From: Akebia trifoliata
Taxonomy: Eukaryota > Streptophyta > Magnoliopsida > Ranunculales > Lardizabalaceae
DNA: 64,000 nt
Assembly (NCBI GenBank): GCA_017979445.1
Contig: CM030717.1
Span: forward strand, 17,657,288-17,721,287
Reading direction: 5' to 3'
The notes below the pieces were generated by a model. It ran no database searches and was not told where the DNA came from. It saw only the letters and a program-made list of their open reading frames with translations. Positions 12,937 to 25,228 of this stretch are shown piece by piece (the first letter of the stretch is position 1; each line of letters starts with the position of its first letter). A program made the translations under genes and the position numbers.

Positions 12937-13389
12937 GATGTCCCTCTTTGGCAGAGGGTTGAAGCAAACTAGATAGCAAATCTATTTCGGTAGATAGTGC
13001 GATATCTGAATGCCAAAGCTAGTGACAGTTCATTTTGCAGCCTGATTTAGCAATTCGTCGAGGCGTTCGGATCCTTGAGGGTAAAACTCTCCCCGAACAA
13101 AAATATTGTCAGGTCCTCGAGCGTGAGCTCTCACTAACAGTGTCAGATCCTTGAATTTTAGAAAATTCTCCTGATTAATGCAAAAGTGCACGTGTGTGCA
13201 ATGGTGTGATGCTGTGTGAAACTGAGTAAAAATGTGTCAGGTCCTAGAGATCTTCTCTCACTGACAATAATGATTCAAAATTGAAATGTGCTTATGCAAC
13301 GAAAGCAATCATGACAAGGTTGAACATTGGAGTCATCACAATGAAAGAACTTCGTTAAATCCTATTTGAAATTCTTTTTTAGAGTTCGA

Positions 13390-14200
13390 AAAAGTTTGAG
13401 TCTCGTTTATCGGACTCGAACCTAATGTAGCCATGCTTCTCGGGCTAAAGAACTATGATTCAAACAAAGCTAGAGTCTCGTTTCTCGGACTCTGACTAAG
13501 GTTTATAGGAACTTAAACAATCCTATTAAAATTGGAGTCTCGTTTCTCGGACTCAAATTAAGGCTTATAAGTACTTCAAAAAAAAATCTATTCATTCTAT
13601 GATTCAAAAAGTTGGAGTCTCGTTTCTCGGACTCGCACTTAGGTTTGTAGGCACTTCAAAAAGCCTATTCATTCTATAATTCAAAAAGTTGGAGTCTCGT
13701 TTCTCGGACTCGAACTTAGGTTTATAGGCACTTCAAAAAGCCTATTCATTCTATGATTCAAAAAGTTGGAGTCTCATTTCTCGGACTTGAAGTTAGGTTT
13801 GTAGGCACTTCAAAAAGCCCACTCATTCTATGATTCAAAAAGTTGGAGTCTCGTTTCTCGGACTCGAACTTAGGTTTATAGGCACTTCAAAAGTCTATTC
13901 ATTCTATAATTCAAAAAGTTGGAGTCTCGTTTCTCGAATTCGAACTTAGGTTTGTAGGCACTTCAAAAAGCCCACTCATTCTATGATTCAAAAAGTTGGA
14001 GTCTCGTTTCTCGGACTCGAACTTAGGTTTATAGGCACTTCAAAAAGCCTATTCATTCTATAATTCAAAAAGTTAGAGTCTCGTTTCTCAGACTCGAACT
14101 TAGGTTTGTAGGTACTTCAAAAGCCTATTCATTTTATGATTCAAAAAGTTGGAGTCTCGTTTCTCGGACTCGAACTTACTAAGCCACGTTTCTCGGGCTT
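13390..14200 (-). repeat. 77-bp tandem array inside the gag-only element
   Basis: Eight units start at 13611, 13688, 13765, 13842, 13918, 13995, 14072 and 14148, a period of 76-77 bp. Three more diverged copies lie upstream from about 13395. Each carries the core GAGTCTCGTTTCTCGGACTC, whose GAGTC/GACTC ends can pair as a small hairpin, followed by a conserved TTAGGTTTRTAGGCACTTC block. It lies between gag and the 3' LTR, where Tat/Ogre-type elements often carry tandem repeats. Confidence 0.9.
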
Positions 14201-16488
14201 AGATTTATAGGAACTTAAACAATACTATTAATTCATTTTATGATTCAAAATCGAGCTCAAAGTTTGAAAGATCAGGCCTTTATTGACTTATCATGCATCT
14301 GGATTCATAATTATCATTGGGCTTCGTCGGACTTTTAAGCTTTTGTAAGATTTTCTTTTTATCATGTGATTAAGAACAAAAACTCAAAAATGCCTCTAGT
14401 TTCAAGGTTGGCTTTAACTGGGACTTGACTACGAGACTGATGGAATGTATTACGCTTGAAAAATATAGACTCTGATGTATGACAGATAGAAGAACTGTCA
14501 TTCTCTTAAATTTAAGACTCTTAAGGTTATCATATGTGCAATAAGGGATTGATCATTTTCTTTCGAATTTCTTTTGAAAAATACTTGAGCTTGACTAAAA
14601 AAATCTTGATAAATATTATAATAGAAGATCTTTCTCTTCAAAGTGGTTGATGGTTCTACATCTTCCATTAGCGAACACTTGAACAAGTAAACATACTTTT
14701 GAAGATCCTACAATGTTCAAGATGACCTCTGATTTTTTTTACTTCAACATTGTCTTCGTTGGGTGTGAGCTCATGGCTGAAAAATGAATATTGTGGCTTG
14801 AATGGTTCTGCATTTTCTACTTTCTGCACAAGCTTCCTTCTGAATTTTTCTTCTTGATGAGGCATTTCCTTCTATTTGATGATGCCCTAATTTTTGCCTA
14901 AATTGCCTCTTCAAGTTTTCAATCTAATGGGCTTTATTTTTCTTTTTCTGATGATGCATTGATTTTTGCTTAAGTCGCCTTTTTAGATTTTCAACCTAGC
15001 AGGCTTTCTTTTTTTATGGTTATACCCTAAATTTTGTCTAAGTTGCCTTTTCGGATTTTCGACTTAGCGGGCTTCTCTTTTTTCTTGATGATCTTGAATG
15101 ACCAACTCGACAAGTTCTTGGTTCCTTGCACCTTAACCGAGTCAATTAGCATTCAAGAGGACTTAATAGGTGGGTTTAGGTCATGGTTTAGAAAGAAAGG
15201 GTAAAAAGCTCGAATTCCCAAAATGCCCCTAGTCTAATATTATTTTCTATAAATTCTTTTGACTCTTTTTTCTAATGCCCCTAGTTTGACATTCTTTTCC
15301 TTTTTTTTTTAAAATGCCCCTAGTTTGGCATTCTCTTCTTTTGAACCTTTTAATAGGGGATTTTCCTTTTGGATGACACTTTTTCTAAGAGAATAAATTT
15401 TTTTTTTACATGACTGGGCCTGAAGTAACTTCTCAGGTTGCCTACGTACCCCAAATATTTCTTTTTCTTTTGGGATGAGGTCAAAACGTAGTTCATACTA
15501 AGATTCCCTCCCAAGGTTGGTCGGCGTGGTTTAGAAAGAAAAGGTTATTGATTTTTTTTTAAAGGCTGCGAGGGGCTAAAGAAGGTTATATTTTTTTTTT
15601 TGTAAGATAGGAAAATGATTCGACCAAAGGAGGCCTTCTTTGATGAATGCTGCTCGACTTGGTCAAAGTTTCAAGAATTTGATATCTGGATTGCTCTGTC
15701 GAGTAAGGTCTTATTTTGAGAATGAATATTCTTCAGTTTTCTTTTGAGTTTTCTGACTATTCAACTCTTCTAAAACTTCAAGAAAATCTTTTATTCTCTT
15801 ATGAATGAAACTCTCCTCTTTTAAGTGAGAAACATGGTAGATCCACTTATAAGTCTTAGCGTCTTTGTCGTTGCTTTCAACTATATCATTTTTGACCGAT
15901 AATCTTTGACTTTGAAATCACTCTTGACTTGATCTATGTTTTTGTGTAATTCATCCATATATCTTATGAGATCATGCAAGAAATATTGTTGAATTTCTCA
16001 AGTAAGTTTACTATTCTCTCATGTTCCCTTGGGGATAATATAGTACCAATTTGCACTTCTTGAGTGCACTCTTTAACTCCAATATTTATCAAATTTGGTT
16101 AGTGAGCTTTAAGTCATTTCTCAAGTTAGATTTTACATTCACATCATTATTGCACACATGATAATCAAAAGCTTCTTTATTTTATTGGAATTGGAAAGAA
16201 CATAGATTGACAAACCTAACTAAAATCCAAAAATAAAGATGACTAACAGAATTCAAAGACTTGACGCGACTGAAGCTAAAAAAAACTAAGACGACATCAT
16301 TATGAATGAAGGTACACAATTCTAGAGTCTATGCCACTTCAGTTATCTTCGATGGATGACTTGAACTTGCCTGCTTTTACTATCTCTTCATATTCTGATT
16401 CAAGCCTGTCATATATGGGACAACCCGTTGCTTCAATGATTTCTCTGTTCTTCAATTCTGTCACTGCCTTAGGGTAGTTGAGCTCATT
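14200..16488 (-). other. Interior of the gag-only element without recognisable protein domains
   Basis: Short minus-strand frames (14498-14686, 14668-14865) show no retrotransposon domain. The words AATGCCCCTAGTTTGGCATTC recur between 15220 and 15340. A minus-strand ACGTAGGCAACC word near 15435 recalls the 3' non-coding region of plant Tat-lineage Gypsy elements; that link is from memory. Neither reverse transcriptase (YXDD) nor integrase signatures were seen. Confidence 0.55.
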
Positions 16489-17909
16489 CTAACATGGAGC
16501 GAATGCACTGTTTAGACCGATTGGGTGAATGAAGGAAACTGGGTCAACTGATTTGGGTTTGAATATTGATATTAGGTTCAGAGTAGAAGGGGGTTGATTT
16601 TGAAAGATAGGAAATAGGTTAGTCTTAACATTGGGAGTAGTAGAAGTGGGTATGGTGACTTTTCCTTGTTCAATAAGGTCTTGGATAGTATGTCGGAGAG
16701 TAATACACTTGTCAAGAACATGACTAGGCATCTGATGGAATTCACAGAATTACCCATTATCCATGTTTGAGAGAAGAGGATTAGGCAAAGGCTTAGGTTG
16801 TAAAGGCGTTAGCAAGCCCCTTTTCATCAATTTTTGATAAGCAACACTAAGGGACATTCCAAGATTGGCAAACTGTCTCCTAGGCTTAGTTTGTGAAGGC
16901 TGAGTAGCTTGAGAAGATAGTGCGAAGGAGGTGTTGGCCACTTGTAAGGAATTGACATTAAGTTTGAAATGTTTGGGTTTTGACTTAGACGAGTTACCAA
17001 AAAGTCCCGAAGAATAGGCATCCTCAACTTGATTTCCAGCTTCAATGAGGGATTGAAAAGTAGGAAGGTACTGAGGCATCAAGTACTTGGCATAATTTGG
17101 AGTGAGATTCCTGAGGATAATCTTGACTTGTTCCTTCTCTTGAGGTCGGTCCCACAATTGAGCAGCTTTAGCTCTCCATCGAGCAATGAACTCAGTGAAA
17201 GTTCCCCAGGTTTCTGTTTAGTAGTTTCTAGATCTCTTCTTGTGAGTTCAATATCCGTATTGAATGAATATCGACTGATAAACTCCTTCATCAGTTCATG
17301 CCACGTTCTTACCCGAGATGAGTCCAATGACATTAACCAGCGTAGGGCAGGACCTGTAAGGGTTCTTTGAAAAAGTTGAGCCATCTGTTCTTCACTCAGA
17401 CCCTGAGATTGCATTATGCCGACATATACTTTTAAGTGAGTCCTAGGGCATCCAACACCGTCAAACTTTTCCATATCTGGCATTGTGAATTTTTCTGGCA
17501 AACGGACCGTAGGAAACAAGGTCATTGCCCCTAATCCAAGAGTAAGATCGTCGGGGTCTTTGATATTTTTCAAAGCAGTTTCAACTTGAGTTATTCGATG
17601 AGCTAGGACAAGGTCGACATGTAATTGATCATCTTCTTGGTTTTCAACGAGGTCAAACACATCCTGAGGTTCTATAGCTTTATCTTTTCCCTTTTCAATT
17701 TTCAGGGATTCGATTTGTGTTTGGACAGAAGCAATAATCTGTGCTTGAAAAGATTCTAAAATTTGATGGAGCGCAATTTCATCCATGATACTCGTTTGTT
17801 CTCGTGGCAAAGACTGACTACTTGGCAATGGTACTCTGGAAAGACGACTCTTTTCACGGACCCAAAGTGGTACAGATGGAGGTTTAGAACGTTTGTGACC
17901 AATTATCAC
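16489..17909 (-). pseudogene. gag: Gypsy gag polyprotein of the nested element (frameshifted)
   Basis: The 276-residue upper frame (17909-17079) holds a Retrotrans_gag (PF03732) region. Visible pieces are MPDMEKFDGVGCPRTHLKVY, FQRTLTGPALRWLMSLD and WHELMKEFISRYSFNTDIEL, the usual capsid-domain order. The likely start is the internal Met at 17786 (MDEIALHQ) rather than 17909. Near 17180 the homologous reading moves to another frame (17157-16750), which reaches a stop just before a CEFHQMPSHVLDKC segment. That segment resembles the short Cys/His motif that ends plant Gypsy gag before protease, and it continues to 16489. One frameshift and one stop therefore separate three otherwise collinear gag pieces. 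No protease follows. Confidence 0.85.
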
Positions 17910-18734
17910 CTGATTGGAAGTAAACCAAGGTTAACCATTGACTCTAAAGGTTTTACTCTTAACCACATGATTAAAGTTTCGATATAGAATAGCCCAAGTC
18001 CGGTGGAAATATTGAATCCAAATGCACTATAAGTCTATGGTGACCAAGAAAGTGAGAAAGATTAGACGCGGGTCTACCCCTGATTGAGATTGAACCTTTG
18101 ATTAAACAAATTAATTTGATCCTAAGATCGAATATTTCTATACAAAGTGGTATGGACCTTTAAAAGTGAAATTAATTAGTCTAACTGATTTGGTGCTGAT
18201 CAGTTTGATCCATTTGTCAATTGGGCCAATTGGTTTGAGTGGTTCAAAATAATCGGTACATTTCACCGATTGGGTCGGACCGATATTGCGGGTTTTGTTT
18301 GATTATTCTGGATTGGTTCGCCCACTTACATGTTGGTTGGATTGAATAAAGCAACCCAGGAACACCCATAGTCAGTTCGGGTCGTGACCTATAGGAAGGC
18401 TTCTAGACTCTAGGTTCACTACGTGCAATGTAATTTATCTGGCCACCCTTGCCCAAATACACCTATATACCTCTCGATACGTGGTGACTTGGTTTGATAT
18501 ACCGTATAGGTGATAATCTAAAACCTCAATTCACTTCTCTGAAGCCAAAAACAACCAGTTTGATCTCTAGTTGAGAGGTGGCGCACAATGCTGAACAAGG
18601 GCCCACTTAAATACCTCTCGTCTAGAATAGACGTAGTCTATCCCCTTTGTACAGTAGGGTACAACGGGGCAATATCTTGCTTAGGCACCGGTTTTGACCA
18701 GGAAGTGCAATTGATATACTTAGATTATGTTTTA

Positions 18735-19050
18735 TACTTACGGGTACGAGTCAAGGGTTGTAGCTTTCATAAATGGTTTAGCATCCCACGAGGGGACCGA
18801 CCACGTACTAGTACTACGTTGGCAATCGGGACATGTGATTGTGTGGCTCACAATAGGTCAAAGGCACAGGTCGCTCCAGCCTGGGTGCATCAATATATCT
18901 CTCAGAATCACCTGATCAGACGGTATTAATGCCCCCAGTTTGATATACCCTAAGGTATGTGACTGGAGTTGTGGTTTTCATGAATGACGTCGCATCTCCG
19001 AAGAGACCGGGCCACGCACTAGTACCACGTTGGCTATGCGAGACGTGTAA
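18735..19050. repeat. Diverged direct duplication of about 100 bp
   Basis: The words TTGTAGCTTTCATAAATGG, GGGACCGACCACGTACTAGTAC and ACGTTGGCAATCGGGAC in the first copy recur in changed form and in the same order in the second copy (TTGTGGTTTTCATGAATG, GACCGGGCCACGCACTAGTAC, ACGTTGGCTATGCGAGAC), 215-220 bp downstream. Confidence 0.7.
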
Positions 19051-20561
19051 GTGAGTAAAACAGTAAACGTGCATGTGATGTGTGCGCAAAATAGGGTGGG
19101 GTGTGCCCGGGGTTTTTTCAAACAAATGGGCCCATGGGTTCAATCAAATCAATCGTTATAACATGAATCACATGAATATTTAATCAACACCATTTTAATC
19201 ACATAAGTAACAATAAGCGCATTAAACATATCAAGATCATGGTACCGCTAGATATGCAATTGATCAAATCTAACATAATCACTCAAATTCAAGCACAATT
19301 TTTTTCATGGTCCCAAAAAACAATCATTTTGGGTGACCTTAAACAAGTCAAGATTTCAATGAACATTGAATCAATGATAGAACGGTCATTATTGAGATAA
19401 GGATTGATGAACATATATATATTATTTTATTTTATTTTTTATGGGATTATTTTTAAGTGACCCTCCAAGGAGTTTCTGTGATGGAAGTCCAACAAGTACC
19501 AAAAGGATTTTAATTAACTTCATCAAAAGAATAAGGTGGGCCCAATCATGATTCGTCAATAAATAAAAATTTTATGGGATTTTTCTCTAGCAGCACACAT
19601 GCCTGAATTCTCTTGAGATTCTTCCTTTCGTAGGAAAGGATAATTATATAGATTTACAAACCAGACAATCACAAATTAGTCGCACACAAAAAAACATTTT
19701 TTTATTTATTTTTTAAATCAATTTATTCCCAAATTTCTAAACAGAAAACACAAGTTTAAATATTCTAGAATCCAATTTTGTGAATTCAGCGCAATCTGTT
19801 TCACAGTTATTAAATTTTCGATCATAAGTTCCTAACTTGTTCCAGACGACCATAAATCCCAAAAAAAAATATTTAACACTTCTACTCTTGACGATTGGTT
19901 CGTGCTTGAGTGCTTCTACCACCGATCTGATACATGAAACCAAACAAAGAAAACCAGCAGCCGATTGAAGATTGATAGCGAGATATCGAAGAAACGAAAA
20001 AAAAAAACCTCCTGATCATGAAAATTCTACTGTTGGATTTGATCCCAATTTTTAAGTTGATCTCTCCAAACTCGAACCAGAGGAAATTGGGATCGAGCCG
20101 TTCTTTTAAATATTTGAGTTTAAAACACAAATCTTCGGACAGCGAAACAAATGGGTTTTTAAATAAAAAACCAATACATGCTATTATCTTCATTCTAAGA
20201 AATTTTCTTCGATTAAGATCCTCCCCTTATACTCCGAATCACAAGCCTATCATCGATCAAAACCAGCACCCTTGAACCCTTTCTTTAACGAAAGAAAGGT
20301 CGAAAGAAAAAAAACAAAACGTTATTACATTGCTTCAAACAGGAGTGGTTTCAAGGGAAGCCAGAAATTTCGATCTCAGATCTTCGTACCAAGAGAAATT
20401 GGCGACTTGCTAAGACAGGAGATCTTCAAATAGATCGATTACGGATTTTTCTGCAAATTCTCCGCCATTATCGACTGCCGCAAACTCATAGAGCAATACT
20501 TCAATGGATCAAAATGTCTTGTTGTTTTAGACTTTATAGACAGCAAAGAGGAAGAGAGAGA

Positions 20562-20586
20562 TAGAAAGAGAGAGAGAGAGAGAGAG
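20562..20586. repeat. (GA)n microsatellite
   Basis: An uninterrupted GA dinucleotide run lies within a purine-rich patch at 20545-20600. Confidence 0.85.
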
Positions 20587-21318
20587 TGGAGAGATGGAGA
20601 GACGTTTCTCACTGTGTCCTCTTTGTTAAAAACCGTTTGGGGAAGAAGATATAAAAGAAAAGGGTTCGGTAATTAAAAAATATTTTTGCTATGGGCACAC
20701 CACCTTTAAAATCGTCCTTAAAACAGCGGGTAGATGCTAACAGGACTTTGAAAATGCTTCTCTTTAATTCTGTTTGCTTGCTAGCTTGCTAACAGGATGC
20801 TAAAATCCTTTTTTTGTTTTTTTTTTCTTTGCTGTCAAAGGACAGCACAATTTGTTTACTTAAAAAACAAATGAACACACATAAAAAACAAAACAATAGA
20901 ATCAAATAAATAAATAAATGAACAAAAAAAAAAATTATTATTAAAAAAAAATCATCAAACAACATATCTAACACAAGCCTAAAAAACATTTCCTAAAAAA
21001 AAAATATAATATGTATATATATATATATATAATCATAGTCCATCAATCCTTATCTCATCCTCAATAAAACTCTTCCCTCGAAATCTTGCATTATTTAGAA
21101 TCACCTTAAGTGATTACCGATTAAGTTAGAGAAAAAAAATAAAAAAATAATATGCCAAAGTAAAATATCCGTAGTCCAAACACATGATCAATAATTGAAT
21201 CGAAAATAATGATAAAAACAAAAATGTAAACGGATAAACAAATAACTAAAACTAAAAACACTAGGTTATTTTCACAATGCTCCCATACTTGGGATTTTTC
21301 AAGTTGGATCCTCAATGG

Positions 21319-21336
21319 TCCCTAGTGGAGTCGCCA
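21319..21336 (-). other. Primer-binding-site candidate of the gag-only element
   Basis: One base inside the 5' LTR the minus strand reads TGGCGACTCCACTAGGGA. It starts with the TGG expected to pair with the CCA end of a tRNA primer. I could not assign the tRNA. Confidence 0.5.
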
Positions 21337-21337
21337 C

Positions 21338-23084
21338 TGAAAGCGCCCTCGATCCGCGGGGTGAGCGGATCCGCTTTTGACCCTTGAGGTTTGGGAGTCG
21401 CCACCTAGTTATTACAGTCTAGGAACCGATCAATGACTCTAAACGGATAAAGAGACCAATTTAGTAAAGAAAAATTGAATCCGGGGATCACATTACGGGG
21501 TTGGAAGGTGTTAGGCACCAACCCCGCCCGGCCAATGCCGGTGTCTACTTAACCCAAATAAGTCTACATTGCTAACAAAAACCTAGATAGAAAAAGAAAA
21601 AAAAAAAAAAAATAATAATAAAATAGACTTTACCTTTGAACGCAATGGTTCTATTCCCTCAGATTCAATGAAATTGCTCCTTGTACCGTTCTCCTTACTT
21701 CGTTCTATCTCCGGATCTGATTTCGGATCTCTGAGGCAACGTATTTCTTCCTTAGATCTGGATTTTTCAAATTTTGTTATCGATTTTGGGGTGTTTTTGA
21801 AGGGCTTCTAGGTGTTTTTAAGGCTAAAATTGAAGTATGGGTGTTAGGTAAGGAATTGGGACTTCAAAACTAGGGTTTATGGGAGGCTTTTTGACCTACT
21901 TCTCTTAAGATTTTTGATTTGATATGAAAATAGGGTGTGAGCACCCGTATTTATAGATTTTTTTAAGGGTTGATTTAGATAGAGTTAGTGTTTAATTAGA
22001 GTTCTTTTAGTTAGAGTTGTATTTTAGTTAGAATTATTTTAGGTAGAATTGTATTTTAATTAGAATTGTTTTAAGTAGAGTTGCATTTTAGTTAGAACTC
22101 TATTAAATAGAGTTATTATTTAATTAGAACTCTATTAGGATTTTTGACTTTTGGTCTTATTTAATTGACTTTTAATATTTTGACTTTAGTCTTAATTGAT
22201 TGACTTTTAATATCTTGACTTTAGTCTTGCTTAATTGACTTTAATTTTGACTTTAGTCTTACTTGATTGACTTGACTTTAGTCTTGCTTGATTGACTTTA
22301 AATTTTTGGAGAACCCCCCTTTATTATTTATTATATCTTTAATTCTTTGGACCCCCAAATAGAGGGGTCCTTAAAGAAATATATCACGAACCCTCAACAA
22401 TTTTTCATGAGAGCTCGATTGATCGATTTTTTTAGTTCAAAATTTTAAATTAATTTCATTAATGTTTCACTTTAATTATTTAATATTTTATTTATTAATT
22501 TCGAAATTTTTAATTATGAAAATTATGAAATTACCATTTTACCCCCGGAGAGGACTTTTCACGTTTTTAGTCGGTTTTTAATGTTCTAGGATGTTTTAGA
22601 ATCGATTTTTCGTAAGGAATTCAATGGAAATATTAGTTTGTGTCATTTATAGAATTTTTTGTGTGAAATGGTTGTGAACTTTATGAGGGGCATTTTCGTA
22701 ATTTCGTCAAATTCTGTGAAAATTGGCGAAATGATTTATTTGGTTTCGATTTGTTGTTTTATGTGTTTGAATGGGTTTCTCTAAGTGTAATGTAGGCTCT
22801 AAGGATATTTTGATGTTAGGGGTATTTTGGTAATTTGGTCATTTTTAGTGATTTTTATCGTGAAGCTTCTTTTTGTTTGCAAGATGATGATTTCTATGTT
22901 TCTGGGATCGTATTTTCCTAACGTAGCGTGGTTTCTACAGTTTTGTCAGTTCGACCTCATCCGGATTTCTGAAACATATCTGGTAACAAAATAAAGCATT
23001 GGAATAATCATCCATCATTGGGAACCATTGCAATCTGATTGACGAGTTGATTAATCAGGCGAGTGCAAAAATGGGGTGTCTACA
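21338..23084 (-). repeat. 5' LTR of the gag-only Gypsy element
   Basis: It is nearly identical to 11182-12936, with TGAAAGCGCCCTCGATCCG at the left edge and GGGGTGTCTACA at the right. A minus-strand TATAAATA lies at 21948-21955. Confidence 0.9.
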
Positions 23085-24450
23085 GCATTTGAAACACCAA
23101 GTACTGAATTTGATTGGTAGAAAGGCCATCATACTAGATGGTCCAGCAAACCAAGCTCTACAACAAAACGCCAATCAGAACCCTTACCCACTCATAACAA
23201 AGGAGGAAACTAACTCGTAGTGAACATGATTGTATGAGAGGAATCTGACTTTAACCCTTCAGCCCTAATAACTCCCATATGATCAAAAGTCAGAGTCTAC
23301 TTAACAAAAAAGCCCACAATGCCAACTGTTAACGTTCTTCCCCAACATACCGTAAACTCCACCCTAGTACCACTCAAGATATCTGGCTTGACCATCTATT
23401 CTAATGACCAACCCACAAGCTCCATTGTTCGGCCTTTACTCATCATTCCATACACATCTCCTAATCCTTAGAATTCATTTTCTCGTCCACCTTTTTCCAT
23501 ACCATATGCTTCATCTTCGTGACCACCACTAGTCATTCCTTACACCCATTCAAACCCAACTCTAATTACTACCACACCTCATCAAAACCAACATCCCTCA
23601 TCTTCTATGTAAAACCCGAACCACCCCCAATAACCATACACTCTCCCAAACCCTTACCATACAGTTTTAACCAGGTAGTACCGTAGAGCTATGAGACAAG
23701 CATTGTTACTTCAACAGGAGTCAAAACAATGAAGAAAGTTATGGTAGTAAATATTGGTCATATGAATAAGATTGGGACACGCCACAAGACACTGGAAAAG
23801 ACAGTAAAGCTTGAAGAAAAGAATGAAGAAGTGGTAGAAGAGAATGAGAAAAAGAGAAAAGAGAAATGAAAAGATAAAATGTTTGAGGAAGACAAGGCAA
23901 GACAAGAAAATGTAGATAAAACGATAGACAAAGAAGTGGGAGACTTCATCAAACTTATTCACAAGAGTGAGTTCAATATAGTGAAACACCTGAACAAGAC
24001 CTCGGTACAAATTAGTATCTTGGGTCTCTTGTAAAACTCAACAGAACATTAACAGGCACTTCTAAAAGTCTTGAGTGAATCACACGTACTAGCAACCACT
24101 TCCCTTGCACAACTAAAGTAGCCAATGGGATAAATCATGGCCCCCAACCCGATCGTTTTAATATAAAGTGAACTTATTCAGGAGGGACACAGACACATTG
24201 AACCACTAAACATCATGATTATGTGTACAGGCATAATGGTTGCTAGAGTACTAATCGATAATGACTCGACCTTGAATGTTCGTCTTTTAGAGACTTTCCG
24301 CAAGTTGAATGCAGACTGGTTTCATGTTAAGCCTAATAATAAGATAGTCCGAGGATTCGATAACTCAAGAAGGAACTCTCTTAGAGAAATTGATTTGCTA
24401 GTTATTATTGGCCCTTGTACTTTTCAAAACTACTATTTTGGTCGATGATG
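23085..24450 (+). pseudogene. Old Ty3/Gypsy gag 3' part and aspartic protease remnant
   Basis: This resumes the gag broken at 11181. The translation from 23086 gives a LKHQVLNLIGRKAIIL segment that corresponds to the post-zinc-motif region of plant Gypsy gag, then meets stops. At 24215-24448 an open piece contains VARVLIDNDSTLNVRLLETF and IVRGFDNSRR, the retropepsin (RVP) region. The catalytic Asp-Ser/Thr-Gly is changed: the sequence reads IDNDST. No reverse transcriptase or integrase follows, so the element is truncated as well as decayed. Confidence 0.7.
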
Positions 24451-25228
24451 AAAAACCTATGACTTATTCAAACTTCATATTTTCAAAGCAATAGATACAC
24501 TTGAGGCCAAATAAGTAAAAATCTTGTTTCTTTTCATTTCAAAAAGTTTCACATTACTTTTTTTGCTAACAAAAAGAAAATACAAATAAATATATGGTGC
24601 TAATTCCACGTCTCGATAAGAAATGAAAAAATAATAAAGTCTCTCTTCCAAGACATGTATTCGGATGGCTTGCCCCACCATCACCACCTTAATGTTTGAA
24701 GCATCACGATTCACTAGGTAGGATGCAAAAGCATTGAAGCAAGGGCCTTGAGCAAGTCTCTCCTACAAATCATCAATCTCCGCCCTCAAGATAGAAGACT
24801 TCTCACTTCTCAAGGACTCAAGTCGAGCTATCTAGGTATTTAATTCATTCTCAGAACGCAACCAAAGCATCTCAATCCTCTTATGAGACATCCTCATCTC
24901 TTTCAATTGATCACGGTGGTCGAAGAAACGAGAACAACAAGATCTTACCTGAATCGAAGGTATAACACAAGTCCTCTTAGCAGTTGTTGTTATATCCAAA
25001 TTATCACAAATGTAAAACCTCACACGAGCTCTGCGTAATAAGGTCGAGGAAATCAAAAGGCTCACCTTGTTAGACCTTGTGTTTGGATAGCCACGTTTTT
25101 TCATCAAATAGACAAATCAAATCAGTGTTTTCAAAATGTGTCTAAGCAAAATCCTCGGGCCCATGCAAATAAGGGTTTCGTCTATTCTTTATAGTTCTTT
25201 ACACGTAATTCCTATAAAGAGGGACAAC
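24451..25228. other. Unassigned stretch between the old Gypsy protease remnant and the LTR pair
   Basis: Minus-strand frames (24475-24714, 24832-25107) are charged and could be coiled-coil in part. They lack a recognisable domain and are broken by stops. They may be remnants of an element-encoded extra ORF, but I cannot support a function. Confidence 0.35.

Larger units (their letters stand above)
17910..21318 (-). other. Leader of the gag-only element (5' of gag)
   Basis: This is non-coding leader between the 5' LTR and gag. It contains a diverged direct duplication of about 100 bp (18735-18840 and 18955-19050), a (GA)n run at about 20562-20586, and (TA)n at about 21009-21031. The short open frames (18588-18929, 20018-20275) show no domain. 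A 3.4-kb leader is long for a Gypsy element, though long untranslated regions are usual in non-autonomous derivatives. Confidence 0.55.
11182..23084 (-). mobile_element. 11.9-kb Gypsy-type LTR element with gag only (TR-GAG/LARD-like), nested in an older Gypsy
   Basis: Two direct LTRs (11182-12936 and 21338-23084) bound an 8.4-kb interior. In element orientation (minus strand) the order is 5' LTR, a TGG-starting primer-site candidate, a 3.4-kb leader, a decayed gag, about 2.2 kb without domains, a 77-bp tandem array, a purine-rich tract (CAAAGAGGGACATC, about 12937-12950) and the 3' LTR. No protease, reverse transcriptase, RNase H or integrase motif was found, so any movement would have needed enzymes from another element. 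Flanking 5-mers GCAGT and GCATT fit a target duplication with one later change. The LTRs differ mainly by single bases and a few short indels, so insertion was fairly recent compared with its host element. Confidence 0.85.

Noticed and set aside
13390..14200. CRISPR-like regular array
   Set aside because: The units are contiguous 77-bp repeats without unique spacers, inside a plant LTR element.
20018..20275. 85-residue plus-strand open frame
   Set aside because: It lies in the leader of the gag-only LTR element and shows no recognisable domain.
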